Assembly: GCA_047967505.1 (NCBI GenBank)
Contig: CM106541.1
Origin: Dipteris shenzhenensis
Lineage: Eukaryota; Polypodiophyta; Polypodiopsida; Gleicheniales
Direction: 5' to 3' (one strand)
Length of the DNA: 64,000 nucleotides
The position numbers and the translations under genes were made by a program. Under the pieces are notes generated by a model. It was not told the origin of the DNA. It saw only the letters and a list, made by a program, of their open reading frames with translations, and ran no database searches. This document shows, piece by piece, positions 44,632 through 55,780 of the stretch (within the stretch, counting starts at the first letter, position 1; each line of letters starts with the position of its first letter).

Positions 44632-46425
44632 TTAATTTGTTCTAAGCTCTTCTTTTCTTTCTTTTTCTAAAGTCTCTAGATCGTCGAGCTTCATCCGCAC
44701 ATGTGGCTTATATTTCCGAAACTTCTTACGTTGGGAACTGTGGGGTAAATTTTCCACGGGTAAGGTGTTTCCAAGGAAGGGTTCATTTGCTGCGCATACT
44801 CCTTCCAGTCCCTCAGGGGACCATTCAAGAGGCGGTGATTCTGATTTTGCGGGAGTTGACTTTGCAAGGTACAATTCGACGATCCTTGATTGGACTCGTT
44901 CAAATTCATTGAAGTGCTCGGCCTTGGATTTTCTACGATTTCCTCCAACTTTCTTGCGGGATCTTCTGCTGTTATTCAACTTTGGAGGTTCAACTTTTGG
45001 GAGCTCGACTGCCATTAGGGCATGCAGAATGGCCAAGTCATTATCAAAGATTTGACCTTCAATTTCAACATCTGCAGCCTCTGTTTGAAGGTCCCAAGGA
45101 AAATCTAAGTCATCATTGGTATTGGTACCTTCTTCAGGTTCATTATCCCATTCGAGGTCAGCCATAAAGAATGTCATCTCTAGATCGATTGGTTCTTCAT
45201 GTGTCAGTGGAGGATCGACCTGTAGTGCCTTAGCATCGATCTGTGAGAAGATGGGGTCTAATGAATGGTAGTTGTCGATGGTTGCCAATGTTTGTATCCA
45301 GTTATTGACATTTCTTTGTGAGTCACCTGCTATGGCATGCTGTTGCAAAGGAGCTAATTTTCTTGAGATTGTTGTTGAAGATGTGAGGGGACCATTCAAG
45401 AGGCGGTGGTTCTGATTTTGAGGGAGGTGACTTTGAAGGTACAATTTGACAATCCTTGATTGGACTCATTCAAATTCATTGAAGTGCTCGGCCTTGGGTT
45501 TTCTGCGATTTCCTCCTTTAGATTTCTTGTGGGATCTTCTGCTATTATTCAACTTTGGAGGTTCAACTTTTGGAAGCTCGACTGCCATTAGGGCATGCAG
45601 AATGGCTAAGTCATTATCAAAGATTTGACCTTCAATTTTAGCATTCGCAGCCTCTGTTTCAAGGTCCCAAGGAAAATCTAAGTCATCATTGGTATTGGTG
45701 CCTTCTTCAGGTTCATTATCTTATTTGAGGTTAGCCATAAAGAATGGCATCTCTAGATCGATTGGTTCTTCATGTGTCAGTGGAGGATCGACCTGTAGCA
45801 CCTTAGCATCAATCTATGAGAAGATGGGGTCTAATGAATGGTAGTTGTCGATGGTTGCCAATGTTTGTATCCAGTTATTGACATTGCTTTGTGAGTCACC
45901 TGCTATGGCATGCTGTTGCAAGGGAGCTGATTTGCTTGAGATTGTTGTTGAAGATGTGTCATCCAACGCTCTAGGCACAATTGGTTTAATAGCTCCTGTC
46001 CCCACATTCACCCTGACTACAGTGTCTCGATTCTGGATTGTTAGTCTATCAGTTCCCCAGTCATGGAGGACTGATGCTTCCCGTAACCAAGGATGTCCCA
46101 CTAAGATTTGATAGGATTTTTTGGGGAGATCCAAGATTGTGAATTGAAGGGAAAAGCGGACTCCTGCGATCTTTATGGACATGCCATTCACTATTCCCAA
46201 GGGTTTAGCCCATGAATCATTGGCAAGGCGTATGTTGAAATTAGCCTTTTGCATTGGTGGGAGACCCCATTCTTTGTAGAGCTCCTTTGATAGGACATTT
46301 ACATCTGCTCCACCATCCACTATAGCTGGGACTTCATTATATGCCTTGTGGATCAAAGGCACAGTAATGTTGTGTATGTCATCTCTCTCACCCATTCGCA
46401 CAGGGATATCTTTAATGTCGTTCAT
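44632..46425 (-). pseudogene. Gypsy copy 3: protease and linker
   Basis: From 46425: MGERDDIHNITVPLIHKA, then the protease core EVPAIVDGGADVNVLSKELY (DGGAD with the catalytic Asp), NFNIRLANDSWAKPLGIVNG, FTILDLPKKSYQILVGHPWL and a C-terminal NRDTVVRVNVGTG. Downstream is an acidic/basic linker present twice because of the 571-bp duplication; the second copy (45444-44632) stays open by chance of phase. Confidence 0.82.
44815..45956. repeat. 571-bp tandem duplication in gypsy copy 3
   Basis: Unit 1 is 44815-45385 and unit 2 is 45386-45956, about 95% alike by eye, e.g. TCAAATTCATTGAAGTGCTC at 44906 and 45471. The length leaves a remainder of one on division by three, so the duplication shifts the frame between protease and RT. 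Confidence 0.9.
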
Positions 46426-46899
46426 AGGTGAAGGGGGATTTGCAAGTTCAATCCATCCTTTGAAACTCTCCCAGAGATTGGGACAATTCTGTAAGAGGAT
46501 TTAGATGGGAATTGACACAGGGCAACTCAAGATGCTAGAGAGTGCGGCTCCTTCAAGTTGACATGGCGGTACATTCTGTTGTGGAGTCTGTTGGTGGAAC
46601 AAAGTCTCAAGTATAGTATCAATACTTTTTGGGGCCAAGGCATGGATTGGGTCTTGAGCTTGTTTCTCAGCCTCAAATTGAGCTTGTTCATTTTGGACCC
46701 ATTGTTGAAGTACCTAAAAATGAGCCTTCTCCACCTCTGCATTCGAGTATGGAGCTTCTTTTATTTGAGGCTCAGGAGTTGATGTGGATGAGCTCAGCTG
46801 CTCATTGCTTGGCGGAGGTGGAGGCACTTGTGCTTCCTTTTTTAGAAGTCGCTTTGGGTGGATTGGAATGTTAGGGTCCTTGGTGGCCTTTTTCTATTG

Positions 46900-48602
46900 G
46901 CATGTAATTACATTGACAGGTTATGACTTTACACTTGCTAGACCTAGACTTTGATGGTCCACCCCAATGATGCTGATGGGACATCAGGCTTAACCTTTGT
47001 TTGTTCTGGGATCTTATTTTTCATGGGATAATCCATGCATGCATGTCCTATGCCACAATCTGTACAGAGTGGTTAGAAAGTAGCTGGGCTACCACGATGA
47101 GGGCACTCTATGATCCAGTGATTTTCTCCACAACCGTAACACTTGATTGATGCTCGAAATGTGTTGGGTCGTACTTGATTCGCATAAATTGGTATTAGAC
47201 CTCTGCACCTTCTACATAGTACACTGGGTACTCTGCTTCACACTCAAATGGTGAGTCTACTTCCTCGGCTTGTAATTGATGTATTGAAACTATCTGAGGA
47301 GCTAGATTTGGTGCTCTTGGGTATGGTCATGGATTTGGATTCCTGAGTAGTTGTGGGACTTGTGTCCGAATAGGTACAGGATTTAGCCTTGGAGCTGGGG
47401 GCGCTTGTGCGAGGGCTGGTTGCATGTACACTGGTATGGGTGCCACTTGATATTGTTGAGGTCGAGGCGAGTTGTTGCACATGTTGAAGATGCAACTGTT
47501 CTCATCATGGCTACTCAGATATGGCACCACAACATTGGTGGTGGATTTGCTTGTGCAGTGATCTGGCTCTTAGGACTGGGCACTCATTTACTATATGATT
47601 TGCTAGGCAGTGTGGACACCAGACATATTGTCACCGTGGATATGTCTGAGTTGGTGGTTGAGACAAGTGGAGTTTTTGATCCATGGCCTGCATCATATCT
47701 TCTTTCAGCTTCATGGGCATGGCCTCTAGGTGATCTTCATTGGATGTTTCTGCAATGTCCTTTGATTTACCCTTTTTCAAGTGCTTATCTCATGTATTAG
47801 ACCTGTTGTCATCACTGCTAGAGTCTGAGTCGGTCATGACATCCTCGATGTCAATGGCTGCCGCATGAGCAGCACTGAATGTTTCATAGCTGCTTATTTT
47901 TTTCATATCCTTTCAGATTTTCTTTCTTAGACCTGCTATGAACCATGCCGTGAGGTACCTTGCATCTGGCCGTGGGTCACATTTGATGATCAATCTCTTC
48001 ATCTTTCCTAGGTACGTGCGTACATCTTCTCACCGGCCTTGTTCGAGCTTGCTTAATTGGAGAGTGGGATCATCTTGTAGCCTCATTGTTTGAAAGCATC
48101 GTTTGAATTATGTTTGAAGTAGGTCCCATGTGGTGCATTCTTCCACGAGAAGGTCTAGGTACCATTCAGATGCTTCATCAGTTAAGGCCATTGGAAACCA
48201 AGCCACCTTGGTTTCATGGGATTGATCTCTACCTGTGCAGCATGCGGCATCAAAATGCTGGAGGAATCGGGCTGGGTCTCCCCTACCATTATATTTGGGA
48301 AGTTCCAGTTTTCCCAAGGGGCGTCGGCCTTGATTATTGTTATTTCTTCGATTGAAGAAATTATTAGCCTCTACATCGAGGTTAATATCCCCATCATTGT
48401 CATGACGACATCCAGCCATGTTGGGGCGTGGAGGAGTTAGAGGGAGTGGTTGAATCTCAGGGGGGATTCGGGGTAGAGGATTGGCGGGGGCGGTTGTTGT
48501 AGAGGAGTTATATGCAGATGTGGCGAGTGTTGGAGTCGAAGGCATTGGCCGGAATGTAGCTTCATGTAGATTTGCAAGATTTGCCAAGGGTGTCTCTACC
48601 AC
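46900..48602 (-). pseudogene. Gypsy copy 3: gag with two zinc knuckles
   Basis: From 48602: a Pro/Thr-rich head, then KLELPKYNGRGDPARFLQHF, DEASEWYLDLLVEECTTWDL and a stop at 48105. Continuing in frame are LSKLEQGR and DARYLTAWFIAGLRKK. Two CX2CX3HX4C knuckles are visible, CPHCLANHIVNEC (about 47577-47621) and CYGCGENHWIIEC (about 47103-47142). Stops occur at several points. Two knuckles so far apart are unusual for a plant gypsy gag. Confidence 0.78.
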
Positions 48603-48659
48603 AAGTGCGAGGGTGGATGTAGCTTTGTTAGGAGGGTTAGAGTGGGGTTAGTTTGTGTA

Positions 48660-49324
48660 GGGACCGTCGTATTGATAATGTGCCTAAGATTGCCTACATG
48701 TGTAGGGAAATGCATTGGTGCTGCCAGAATGGTGTGCAAAGGGCTGGAAAAATACCCCGTAGCGTGATGTTTCCGTGTGTGAAATCTGGGTTCAAACGGG
48801 GTTCAGTTTGGGTCCCAAACGGATGAGTTTCGAGGGGTTAAAGTAGGGGTAAAATTGACCTTGGGGGCGTCCTAAAGGTGGTATGAATGGACTTTAAGTC
48901 CAACTGAGGGGTTGAAACCAAGTTGATCTAGTTAGATTAACTAACCTATTTGTCTAGTTAGATGACTAACAGTTAGTCTAACCTACCCTAGTTAATGTTA
49001 AACTGACCACAGTTAGTTCAAGTAGCCTAAGTAAGGTAAAAACTAACATAATGTAGGTTAATACTAACCTAACCTAGGTTAAAACTAACTTAACTTAGCC
49101 GAGGTTAACTAATCTAACCTATCTATAGTTAAAACTAACCTAACTAAAGTCAACTTAAGCTGCGGTTAGCTTTAGGTTAGTTCTCTGGTTTTTTTTTTTT
49201 TTTGGAAACTAAACCTGTGTGGGGGGGTTCGCAGCAGCGGAACAGGGAGAGGGGGGGAAGTGGGGGGTCCGAGCAAGGGGGGGGCATCTGTGGTATCTGC
49301 TCACCCTGCAAGTCATCTCTATAT
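48660..49324. other. TAACCTA-rich block and G-runs, no gene
   Basis: 48910-49180 is rich in AACTAACCTA and TTAGTTAGGTTA-type words on both strands. A T-run follows at 49190-49203. 49221-49288 has four G-runs of six or more (G-quadruplex potential). The first 250 bp may be the leader or LTR end of gypsy copy 3. Confidence 0.6.
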
Positions 49325-49790
49325 CATTGTTCCCCACACTTCGGACTGCAACTCTCGCATTTTGACCTCAGACTCTGACATCACATGTACATGTGACGTA
49401 GTGCTCCTGAAAATAGAATCCATCATGTGTACCATACCCTCGTCATCATCCAGGAGACTATAATCTTGCTCAAAGTGTCAAGGTATATGAGCACCCTCGC
49501 CACCCTCCTCATCGTGTTTCAAGATTTCATGTAAATATAAGATCTTGTCTCAAGGTTTCGTGTCATAATGGTATCCAATATTAACTGTCCACTCAAATAG
49601 CATTGACTTACCGATGATCCATCACCACATGCAACACCAATGGTGGGTATTGGTTTGGGCTCCTCCCCATACATCCGCAACTGGCGCATGATAATACGAT
49701 GTTGATGTCGTACTTCTCGCTTGTAATGATTGCAATGACAATACAACCTCTTTGTAAGCCACTCTACTGTAAGGAGACGGCTAGATGCCA
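49325..49790. repeat. Complex dispersed repeat, copy 3 (partial)
   Basis: Matches about 2617-3010: GCAACTCTCGCATTTTGACC, CATCACATGTACATGTGA, AAGATCTTGTCTCAAGGTTT, CATTGACTTACCGATGATCC. It lacks the purine tract and the palindromic arrays. Confidence 0.85.
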
Positions 49791-49825
49791 TAGGTTCTTT
49801 GAAGAATACAATGCAATTAATATTC

Positions 49826-50402
49826 AAACCCTAACCCTAAACCCTAACCCTTGAATCCTAAACCCTAAATCATAAACCTTGAACCTTGAACCCTAAATCC
49901 TTGAACCCTAAACCCTAAACCCTAAGCCCTAAACCATAAATCCTAAACCCTAAACCTTAAACCCCTAAACCATAAACCCTAAATCCTAAACCCTAAACCC
50001 TAAATCGTAAAACCTAAACCCTCAACCCTAAACCCTAAATCCTAAACCCTAAACCCTAAACCCTAAATCCTAAACACTAAATTCTAAATCCTAAATTGTA
50101 AACCATAAACCCTAAAGCCTAAATGCTAAACCCTAAACCCTAAATGCTAAACCCTAAATCCTAAAATTTAAACCTTAAACCCTAAACCCTAAGTCCTAAA
50201 TGCTAAACCCTAAGTCCTAAACCCTAAACCCTAACTCCTAAATTCGAAAAACTAAGCCCTAAACCCTAAAACTTAAACCTTAAATCCTCATGCAGTTAGA
50301 TCCTTTGTAAAGTAAACCCTAAACCCTAAACCCTAAATCCTAAATGCTAAACCCTAAACCCCAAATCTTAAACGCTAAACCCTAAACCCTAAACCCTAAT
50401 CC
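49826..50402. repeat. Degenerate telomere-like (CCCTAAA)n array, interstitial
   Basis: About 580 bp of CCCTAAA heptamers with common variants (CCTAAAT, CCATAAA, CCCTAAC). CCCTAAA is the complement of the plant telomere repeat TTTAGGG. Only runs of two to four perfect heptamers remain, so this is an old interstitial array, not a chromosome end. It directly abuts a satellite. Confidence 0.93.
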
Positions 50403-50409
50403 AACTAAT

Positions 50410-51214
50410 CCTTTGCAAGGGCATTAAAACATAGCATCTAGATGTGAACATGGGCATTCTTCCTCCCCGGTGGCACATTTGGTATTCGATGCACCTGAGA
50501 CTTTGCAAACACATTAAAAACAATTAGTTTAAGACTTGTACAGAATGTAGGGCCAATCTGTTGGTGGGACATATGGATTGATGTCCTTGTCCAATGTGTA
50601 TTTTTTCTTCACATACGTATTCAAATCCACATGTGGAATGGGCCAAACTGCCTTCCTTAGAGCAAAAATAGTACCAGATGCAACTGACCTTTTGCAAGGA
50701 CATTAAAATCACATGTTTTAAGACCCGTGCAAATTTTGGTGCTGATTCGACGGTGTGGTATACGGATGTTGGTGTCTGTTGCGCATTTTTCCTTCATATA
50801 CATAGCATCCACATGCGAATATGAGCATTCTTATTCCCTAGTGTCACATCTAGCATCTGATGCACCTTACACTTTGAAGGGACATTAAAACAACTTGTTT
50901 TAAGACCCTTACAAAGTTTGCTGCTGATCTGATAGTGGGATATACGGATGTCGGTGTCCATTGTGCATTTTTCCTTCATATCATGTAGCATCCACATGTG
51001 AATACGGGCATTCTTGTTCCTCAGTGGCATATTCGGCATCTAATGAACTTGAGAGTTTGCAAGGACATAAACAACATTTAGTTTGAGAATTGTGCAAATT
51101 TCAGTGCCGATCTGATGGACATCATTGATGTCCTTGTCCATTGTGTATTTTTCCTTGACATATGTATGATCTGCATGTGGATGTGGACAAACTGCCTTTG
51201 TAGTAGCACATATA
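50410..51214. repeat. ~182-bp satellite, left block (about four units)
   Basis: Equivalent points TCCAATGTGT, TCTGTTGCGC, TCCATTGTGC and TCCATTGTGT occur at 50590, 50775, 50957 and 51137, giving periods of 180-185 bp. Each unit has a TTTTTCCTTCA, a GCATCCACATG, a GGGCATTCTT and an AAGGACATTAAAA block. The block ends where a retroelement LTR begins. Confidence 0.88.
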
Positions 51215-51936
51215 TGTTACGAAAATTATATTTTTGATATATCTTGCTTTGGACATTATTATTTTTAGTCGAGTGAGACTATGACAAAGTACTCCATAGG
51301 AGCACACCGGACGTGGCGGGGGTCCTAATGGATACTTTGTGTGGTTAGTTGGGGACACTTGACTAGCTTGTGTTTTGCCATGCTAGATGGTCGGTATTGT
51401 GGGTGATTCCATGTTAATATTGATGTCGCTAGTGTTATTGGTGTTGTGCTTAATTATTGTGCTTTGAGCACGGTTATGTTGGGATTGGTTGATTCGTTGA
51501 TTCGTTCAATCGATTGTTAATAACTAATGTAATTGGCGACTTGAGTACAGGTGATGGAACTCATAGCGAGGATTGGAGTTAGTGCAAGGGTACCGATCGA
51601 GGTGTCACACAGTGCATTATATATGGCCATGGGCCAATTTTGTATTTGTTTTATTATTGCAAGTTTGAGCAATATATTTTGTTGAGGACATAATTCATTT
51701 TGGGACCTAAGATGGCTATGTAAAGCAAATCCCTCATTTTTGGATGAGAGGGATAATTTTGGCTCCTTGGTGCTTTTATGGAATATCATAAATACTTTAG
51801 ATGAGTAAGCGTGAGCCACTCATCTAGGGGGGGAGATTGTACCCAGTCTATTATCGCTTTCGTGGTGTGATTGTGTTATTCTTCTCCAATTGATTAAGTG
51901 GTGAATTTGTGTGAAAAGAATTACCTTTTGGTTTCA
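51215..51936 (+). mobile_element. Gypsy copy 4: 5' LTR
   Basis: About 722 bp, starting TGTTACGAAAATTATA where satellite homology stops and ending TTTTGGTTTCA one base before a primer-binding site. No 3' LTR remains, so the left boundary is inferred from the satellite break. Confidence 0.7.
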
Positions 51937-51937
51937 G

Positions 51938-51949
51938 TGGTATCAGAGC
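51938..51949 (+). promoter_or_regulatory. Gypsy copy 4 primer-binding site, initiator-Met tRNA
   Basis: TGGTATCAGAGC, the same tRNA complement as in the copia element, lies one base after the LTR. Confidence 0.9.
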
Positions 51950-53329
51950 TTTGGTGACGCTCTTGTGAAGGAAGAAGGCTACCTCGTGGTTCGTGTGAGA
52001 AGAAAAAGACACCTTGGAGAGAGAAGTTTTGTGGAGATTCCTAGAGGACAAGTTCATTCTTGTGCAAAATCAGAGCTTGTGGGGAAAGAAACCTCAAAAA
52101 AAAAGAAAAAAGATTGGCCGTGCGTGTGTTTTGAAGGATAAAAAAGCCTCGTCTGTGGTGCCTTGAATCAAAATTTTCAAGGAAACTCGAAAGCTCTACC
52201 AAAGGCTAAGGACTTCAACTTTTTCTTTGCCCACGTGCCGCGTCAACTTGCATAACTTGTTCCTTGCGCTCGTGACAGCCACCTGCAGTCTGCAACAACT
52301 AAGGAGCCTAGAGCCCTCTACTCTAGAGTCTGCGACTGAGCGGCTCTGTATCGAGCCTCACTGCCCCAACATCAAGGCAGTATCTGGCACTCTGCCATTG
52401 GGGATAGCAAACAGCAACACGCAGCCATGCAGAGGCTATCTGAGCTGCCATCTCTGCACCTCAAGTACTGTCAACGCGGTGCAGTCCTGAAGTATTCATA
52501 ACTTCACCATTTTGTTTTTGGGAGAAGCAGCTGTACAACACATTCACGTTACGCTAGAGACCTTGGTAGTCTCTTTTCTTACTGCGCGACCCCGTTTGTA
52601 GGACCTATAGCCACCTGTAGGATTTTTTGGCCTGCGTGCCATCTCAAAATTCAGCCCTTGAGAGCTGCATCACCTTGCATCACTTTCATAACCTTGTATT
52701 AAAAGAAAAAGAGAGCTTTGAGTCCAGTCTCCAATCGAGCAGCCATCGCGCATCGCCTCTGCAGATTTTTAGCTTAAATACTCTTGGACCTCTTGTATAG
52801 CCACCACCCGCATCGTCATTTCTCTTCCTAACCTTGCGTCAAAGGTTCAAAGGCTTCATTTATTTATTTTATTAAAAAAAAAGAGAGCGTTCTAAGGTTC
52901 TCAAAAGGAAAACGTTTTTCCTCTGTTTGGCGATCCACAACACAAAGTACGAGGCCATTCCACCAACCATCAAAGGCATTTTTTATAAAAAAAATAGAAG
53001 GAGAAAAGGGCAAAGCAAAATCTGAGAAGCTCAAATCAAGAAGGCAATTGGAACCATGAATCACCGAGCAATTAATTGGAGATAAGTCGAGCGCATATAT
53101 GACTACGAGCGACATCATCGGTCACATATCTCCCACTCTAGTCCTTTCCACCTCCGATCAGAGAGGGAGATAAGTGATTTCTTTTGCTTTATATTTCATA
53201 CACTTAGTAACTTCCGCCATCCGTTGTCTTACCATACACTTTAATCACATCTTTATTTCATCTTCTTAATTCTCATACACTTAATATCTTTATTTTTCCT
53301 CCGTTCCATTTTATTTGTATTTACCGCCT
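51950..53329 (+). other. Gypsy copy 4 leader, non-coding
   Basis: About 1.4 kb between the primer site and gag. It has A-runs (52098, 52870, 52985) but no supported reading frame. Confidence 0.55.
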
Positions 53330-54375
53330 TATCATGGCGCATTAGCCACAACCACCCATGCTCCAAGAGTAGTTGGACACACTTTAGGCATAGTTGGCCG
53401 ATGAGCGTGAGCATAGGGAGAGATTGGAAAAGAAAATCAATGGAAAGAAGAGGAAGAGACATTCATCTGATGATGAGTCATCCAACGATGATTTCAACGA
53501 TGATACTATTATCAGGACAGTTAAGGCCACACTGAGCACAAAATTCGAAGAAGAGGAGTAAGATAAGTAGAAAAGCTTTTTTCATTTCAAAATTTTGATG
53601 GAAAGAAAGAAGCACGCACTGTCTTGTCTTGGATCAGTCAGCTAGATGATTATTTTTCGAGGGAGAAATTCTCTGAAAAAGATAAAGTTAGATTTTAGAT
53701 GAGATTAACATGTTTCATCCTCGCCACTGAGTGTCCTGAAAGAAAGAAGACCTCGATGGCGAAAGTGCACATGATTGACGATGAAGCAGCCAAGCAAGAG
53801 GAAGGTAAGTATAATTGTCATGCTCTTCTAAAGATGAAAGGTTTCATTAATGGCAAAGAGGTTGTTATTTTGCATGATGATGGTAGTACACATGATTTCA
53901 TTTTGGAAAGAACCTTAGCAAAGCTAAACCTAGAGTCTTTCCCATCTAACTATAAGGTTAAACCTGCTTTTACCAAAACAAAATACAATTGTACTAGAGA
54001 AGTCAAGAATCTTGAAATCTCAATCAAACCTTACAAGGATACACGAGACTTTCTAGTGGCACCCTTACAAAGAGTGGACATCATCTTAAGAATGCCATGG
54101 AGGCATCAATACAATCCTAAGATAGATTACGATTCACATCAGATGTGGATTCAGAAGGACAGACAAGAAATATGTCTGAAAAGCTCAATGAAACCTGAGA
54201 TCAGACAGTCCTTTACTCAACCACACACAAGCCAAAAGAGCAATTAGAAAACATGAGAAGACATATCTTATTTTGGTGAATACGGTAACGGCTACTTAGT
54301 CAAACACTAAGCCTACACACCAAAAGTTTCTTTCTCAATTTTTTGATTATTTCTTGGAGGATTTACCGTCTGGAC
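53330..54375 (+). pseudogene. Gypsy copy 4: gag remnant fused to protease, split by CACTA
   Basis: A gag remnant (53570-53700) reads DGKKEARTVLSWISQLDDYF and REKFSEKDKVRF, then a stop. It jumps to LATECPERKK, the end of a zinc knuckle, so the middle of gag is deleted. The protease follows in a 182-residue frame from 53699: YNCHALLKMKGFINGKEVVI, LHDDGSTHDFILERTLAKLN (active-site DDGST) and VDIILRMPWRHQYNPKIDY. After a stop at 54246, pol resumes toward QFFDYFLEDLPSG and is cut at 54375 by the CACTA element. Confidence 0.85.
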
Positions 54376-54395
54376 CACAACAAGACAAAGCGCCC

Positions 54396-54690
54396 ACAGA
54401 CGTGCACACAGATGCATTTACTGAACTTAAAAAAAAGTTTATGGGCGCGTCTATTTGTGTATCTAGAGACCCGTGTCTAACAATGCATCTATATAGCAGA
54501 CAGACGCACGTATAGACGCGCATCTAGACATCTAAATAGATGCTCTACTAAAAAATTTAAAAAACAGACAGACGCATCGTTAAATGCGTGTATACATGCA
54601 TTTATAAAAGGTCTTATAGATGCTTTTATAGATGCGCAAATAGACACTAGATGCGTTTATAGACGCACTGATAGACGTGCTACATAATAT
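54396..54690. repeat. CACTA left subterminal repeats
   Basis: More than ten copies of TAGACGC / AGATGCGT-type motifs in both orientations, e.g. ATAGACGCGCATCTAGAC and ATAGACACTAGATGCGTT. Further copies lie at 55085-55200 and 55560-55730. Such motifs are the usual binding sites for the element's accessory protein. Confidence 0.85.
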
Positions 54691-54876
54691 ATATTTTTTT
54701 AATTTACAGAATGATGTGTATGTTGTGTATGCTATATAGTTATAGGAATCCCATTTTCACATTGTGTAATTCAATTCTTACAGCCAACCGCATTTCAATT
54801 ACAATTCCAAATAAAACATTACAACTCCAAAACACAATAAAATTGAAAGCTCAAAAAGTACTTGTATGTACATATA

Positions 54877-54980
54877 GCACGAAGCTAAGCCACGTCATGT
54901 GGCTTCAAGTACAAAAAATAAAAGGAGTGTATATACAAGAGGCATGAAGCCAAGCCAGTGGCTTTAAGTACAAAAAAGAG
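54877..54980. repeat. Direct repeat in the CACTA leader
   Basis: GCACGAAGCTAAGCCACGTC then GTGGCTTCAAGTACAAAAAA, and GCATGAAGCCAAGCCAGTGG then CTTTAAGTACAAAAAAG. Two diverged copies. Confidence 0.75.
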
Positions 54981-55085
54981 TAGCTAGCACGACTTCTACG
55001 ACTAATCTATGTGGGAATTCCTTTCTCTGTTGCTTGCCCATCGTGCAAGCTTCACACGATTCTTTGATTTTTGCTACTCTAGTCT
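54965..55085 (-). pseudogene. Captured copia integrase zinc-region fragment
   Basis: On the minus strand one open frame reads RVAKIKESCEACTMGKQQRK then EFPHRLVVEVV. CEAC-x-MGKQ is the diagnostic CxxC block of the copia GAG-pre-integrase domain and matches 37623-37653 in the copia element here, with the CxxC intact. It lies inside the CACTA element, upstream of and antisense to its transposase, so it was acquired by or inserted into that element. Confidence 0.75.
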
Positions 55086-55396
55086 ATAGATGTGGCTGTC
55101 TGTGTCTACAAACAATCTAGAGGCACCTGTAGACGGAGTTTTAGACGTGCTCTGAGAGGCATCTCTAGACGCGCTTCGACAGACGGACTATTCTAAAAAG
55201 TAGAAAAGGACATGCGCCCGACATAAAAATATAACACTAATACCAAAATCATTCGTTTCTTGGATATGACAAAGGACAAATCCAAAGAGAGCAACTTCCA
55301 AAAAAGATCAACCATAAAGAGACTTACCTTGGATAGAGGTATGGAAGCTTCTTCTTCTTCTTCAAAGTTGCTTCTCTTCCTTGTTCACCCTCCTCC

Positions 55397-55474
55397 TGTA
55401 AGCCTGGAAGTAAGTGTGGGTACCTTCCTCTTAAATGTAAGCTTGGAAGTAAGTGTGGGTGCCTTCCTCTTAAG
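55397..55474. repeat. 39-bp tandem duplication
   Basis: Two copies of a 39-bp unit starting GTAAGCYTGGAAGTAAGTGT. Each contains potential splice donors (GTAAGC, GTAAGT). Confidence 0.9.
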
Positions 55475-55780
55475 CATCGAAACTGTGGATCTGTTAATAG
55501 CAAAGCAAGTAAGCCGCATGAAGTATAAGTAATGTGAAGAAAAGCGAAGCGAGCGTGCTAAAAATAGATTTAAAAACCACATCTATAAGCATGTTTAATA
55601 GCGTGCCTAAATACGCATGTAATTGCGTGTCACACAGAGTAGATGCGGTTCTAGATGCGCCTATAGACCGCACCATAGAAGAGACAGATGCGGTTTTAGA
55701 TGCATCTTTAGACGCGCCACAGAGTTTTAAAATTAAATATTTGAAGAAAAGCAAATTTTTTTGGGTTGTTTGTTTGTAGG

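Noticed and set aside
49826-50402. A CRISPR array or a true chromosome end
   Set aside because: The repeats are contiguous degenerate heptamers without spacers and are flanked on both sides by ordinary sequence.
55260-55532. 90-codon frame in the CACTA leader
   Set aside because: Built partly from the 39-bp duplication; no similarity to known accessory proteins is visible, so I did not call a gene.
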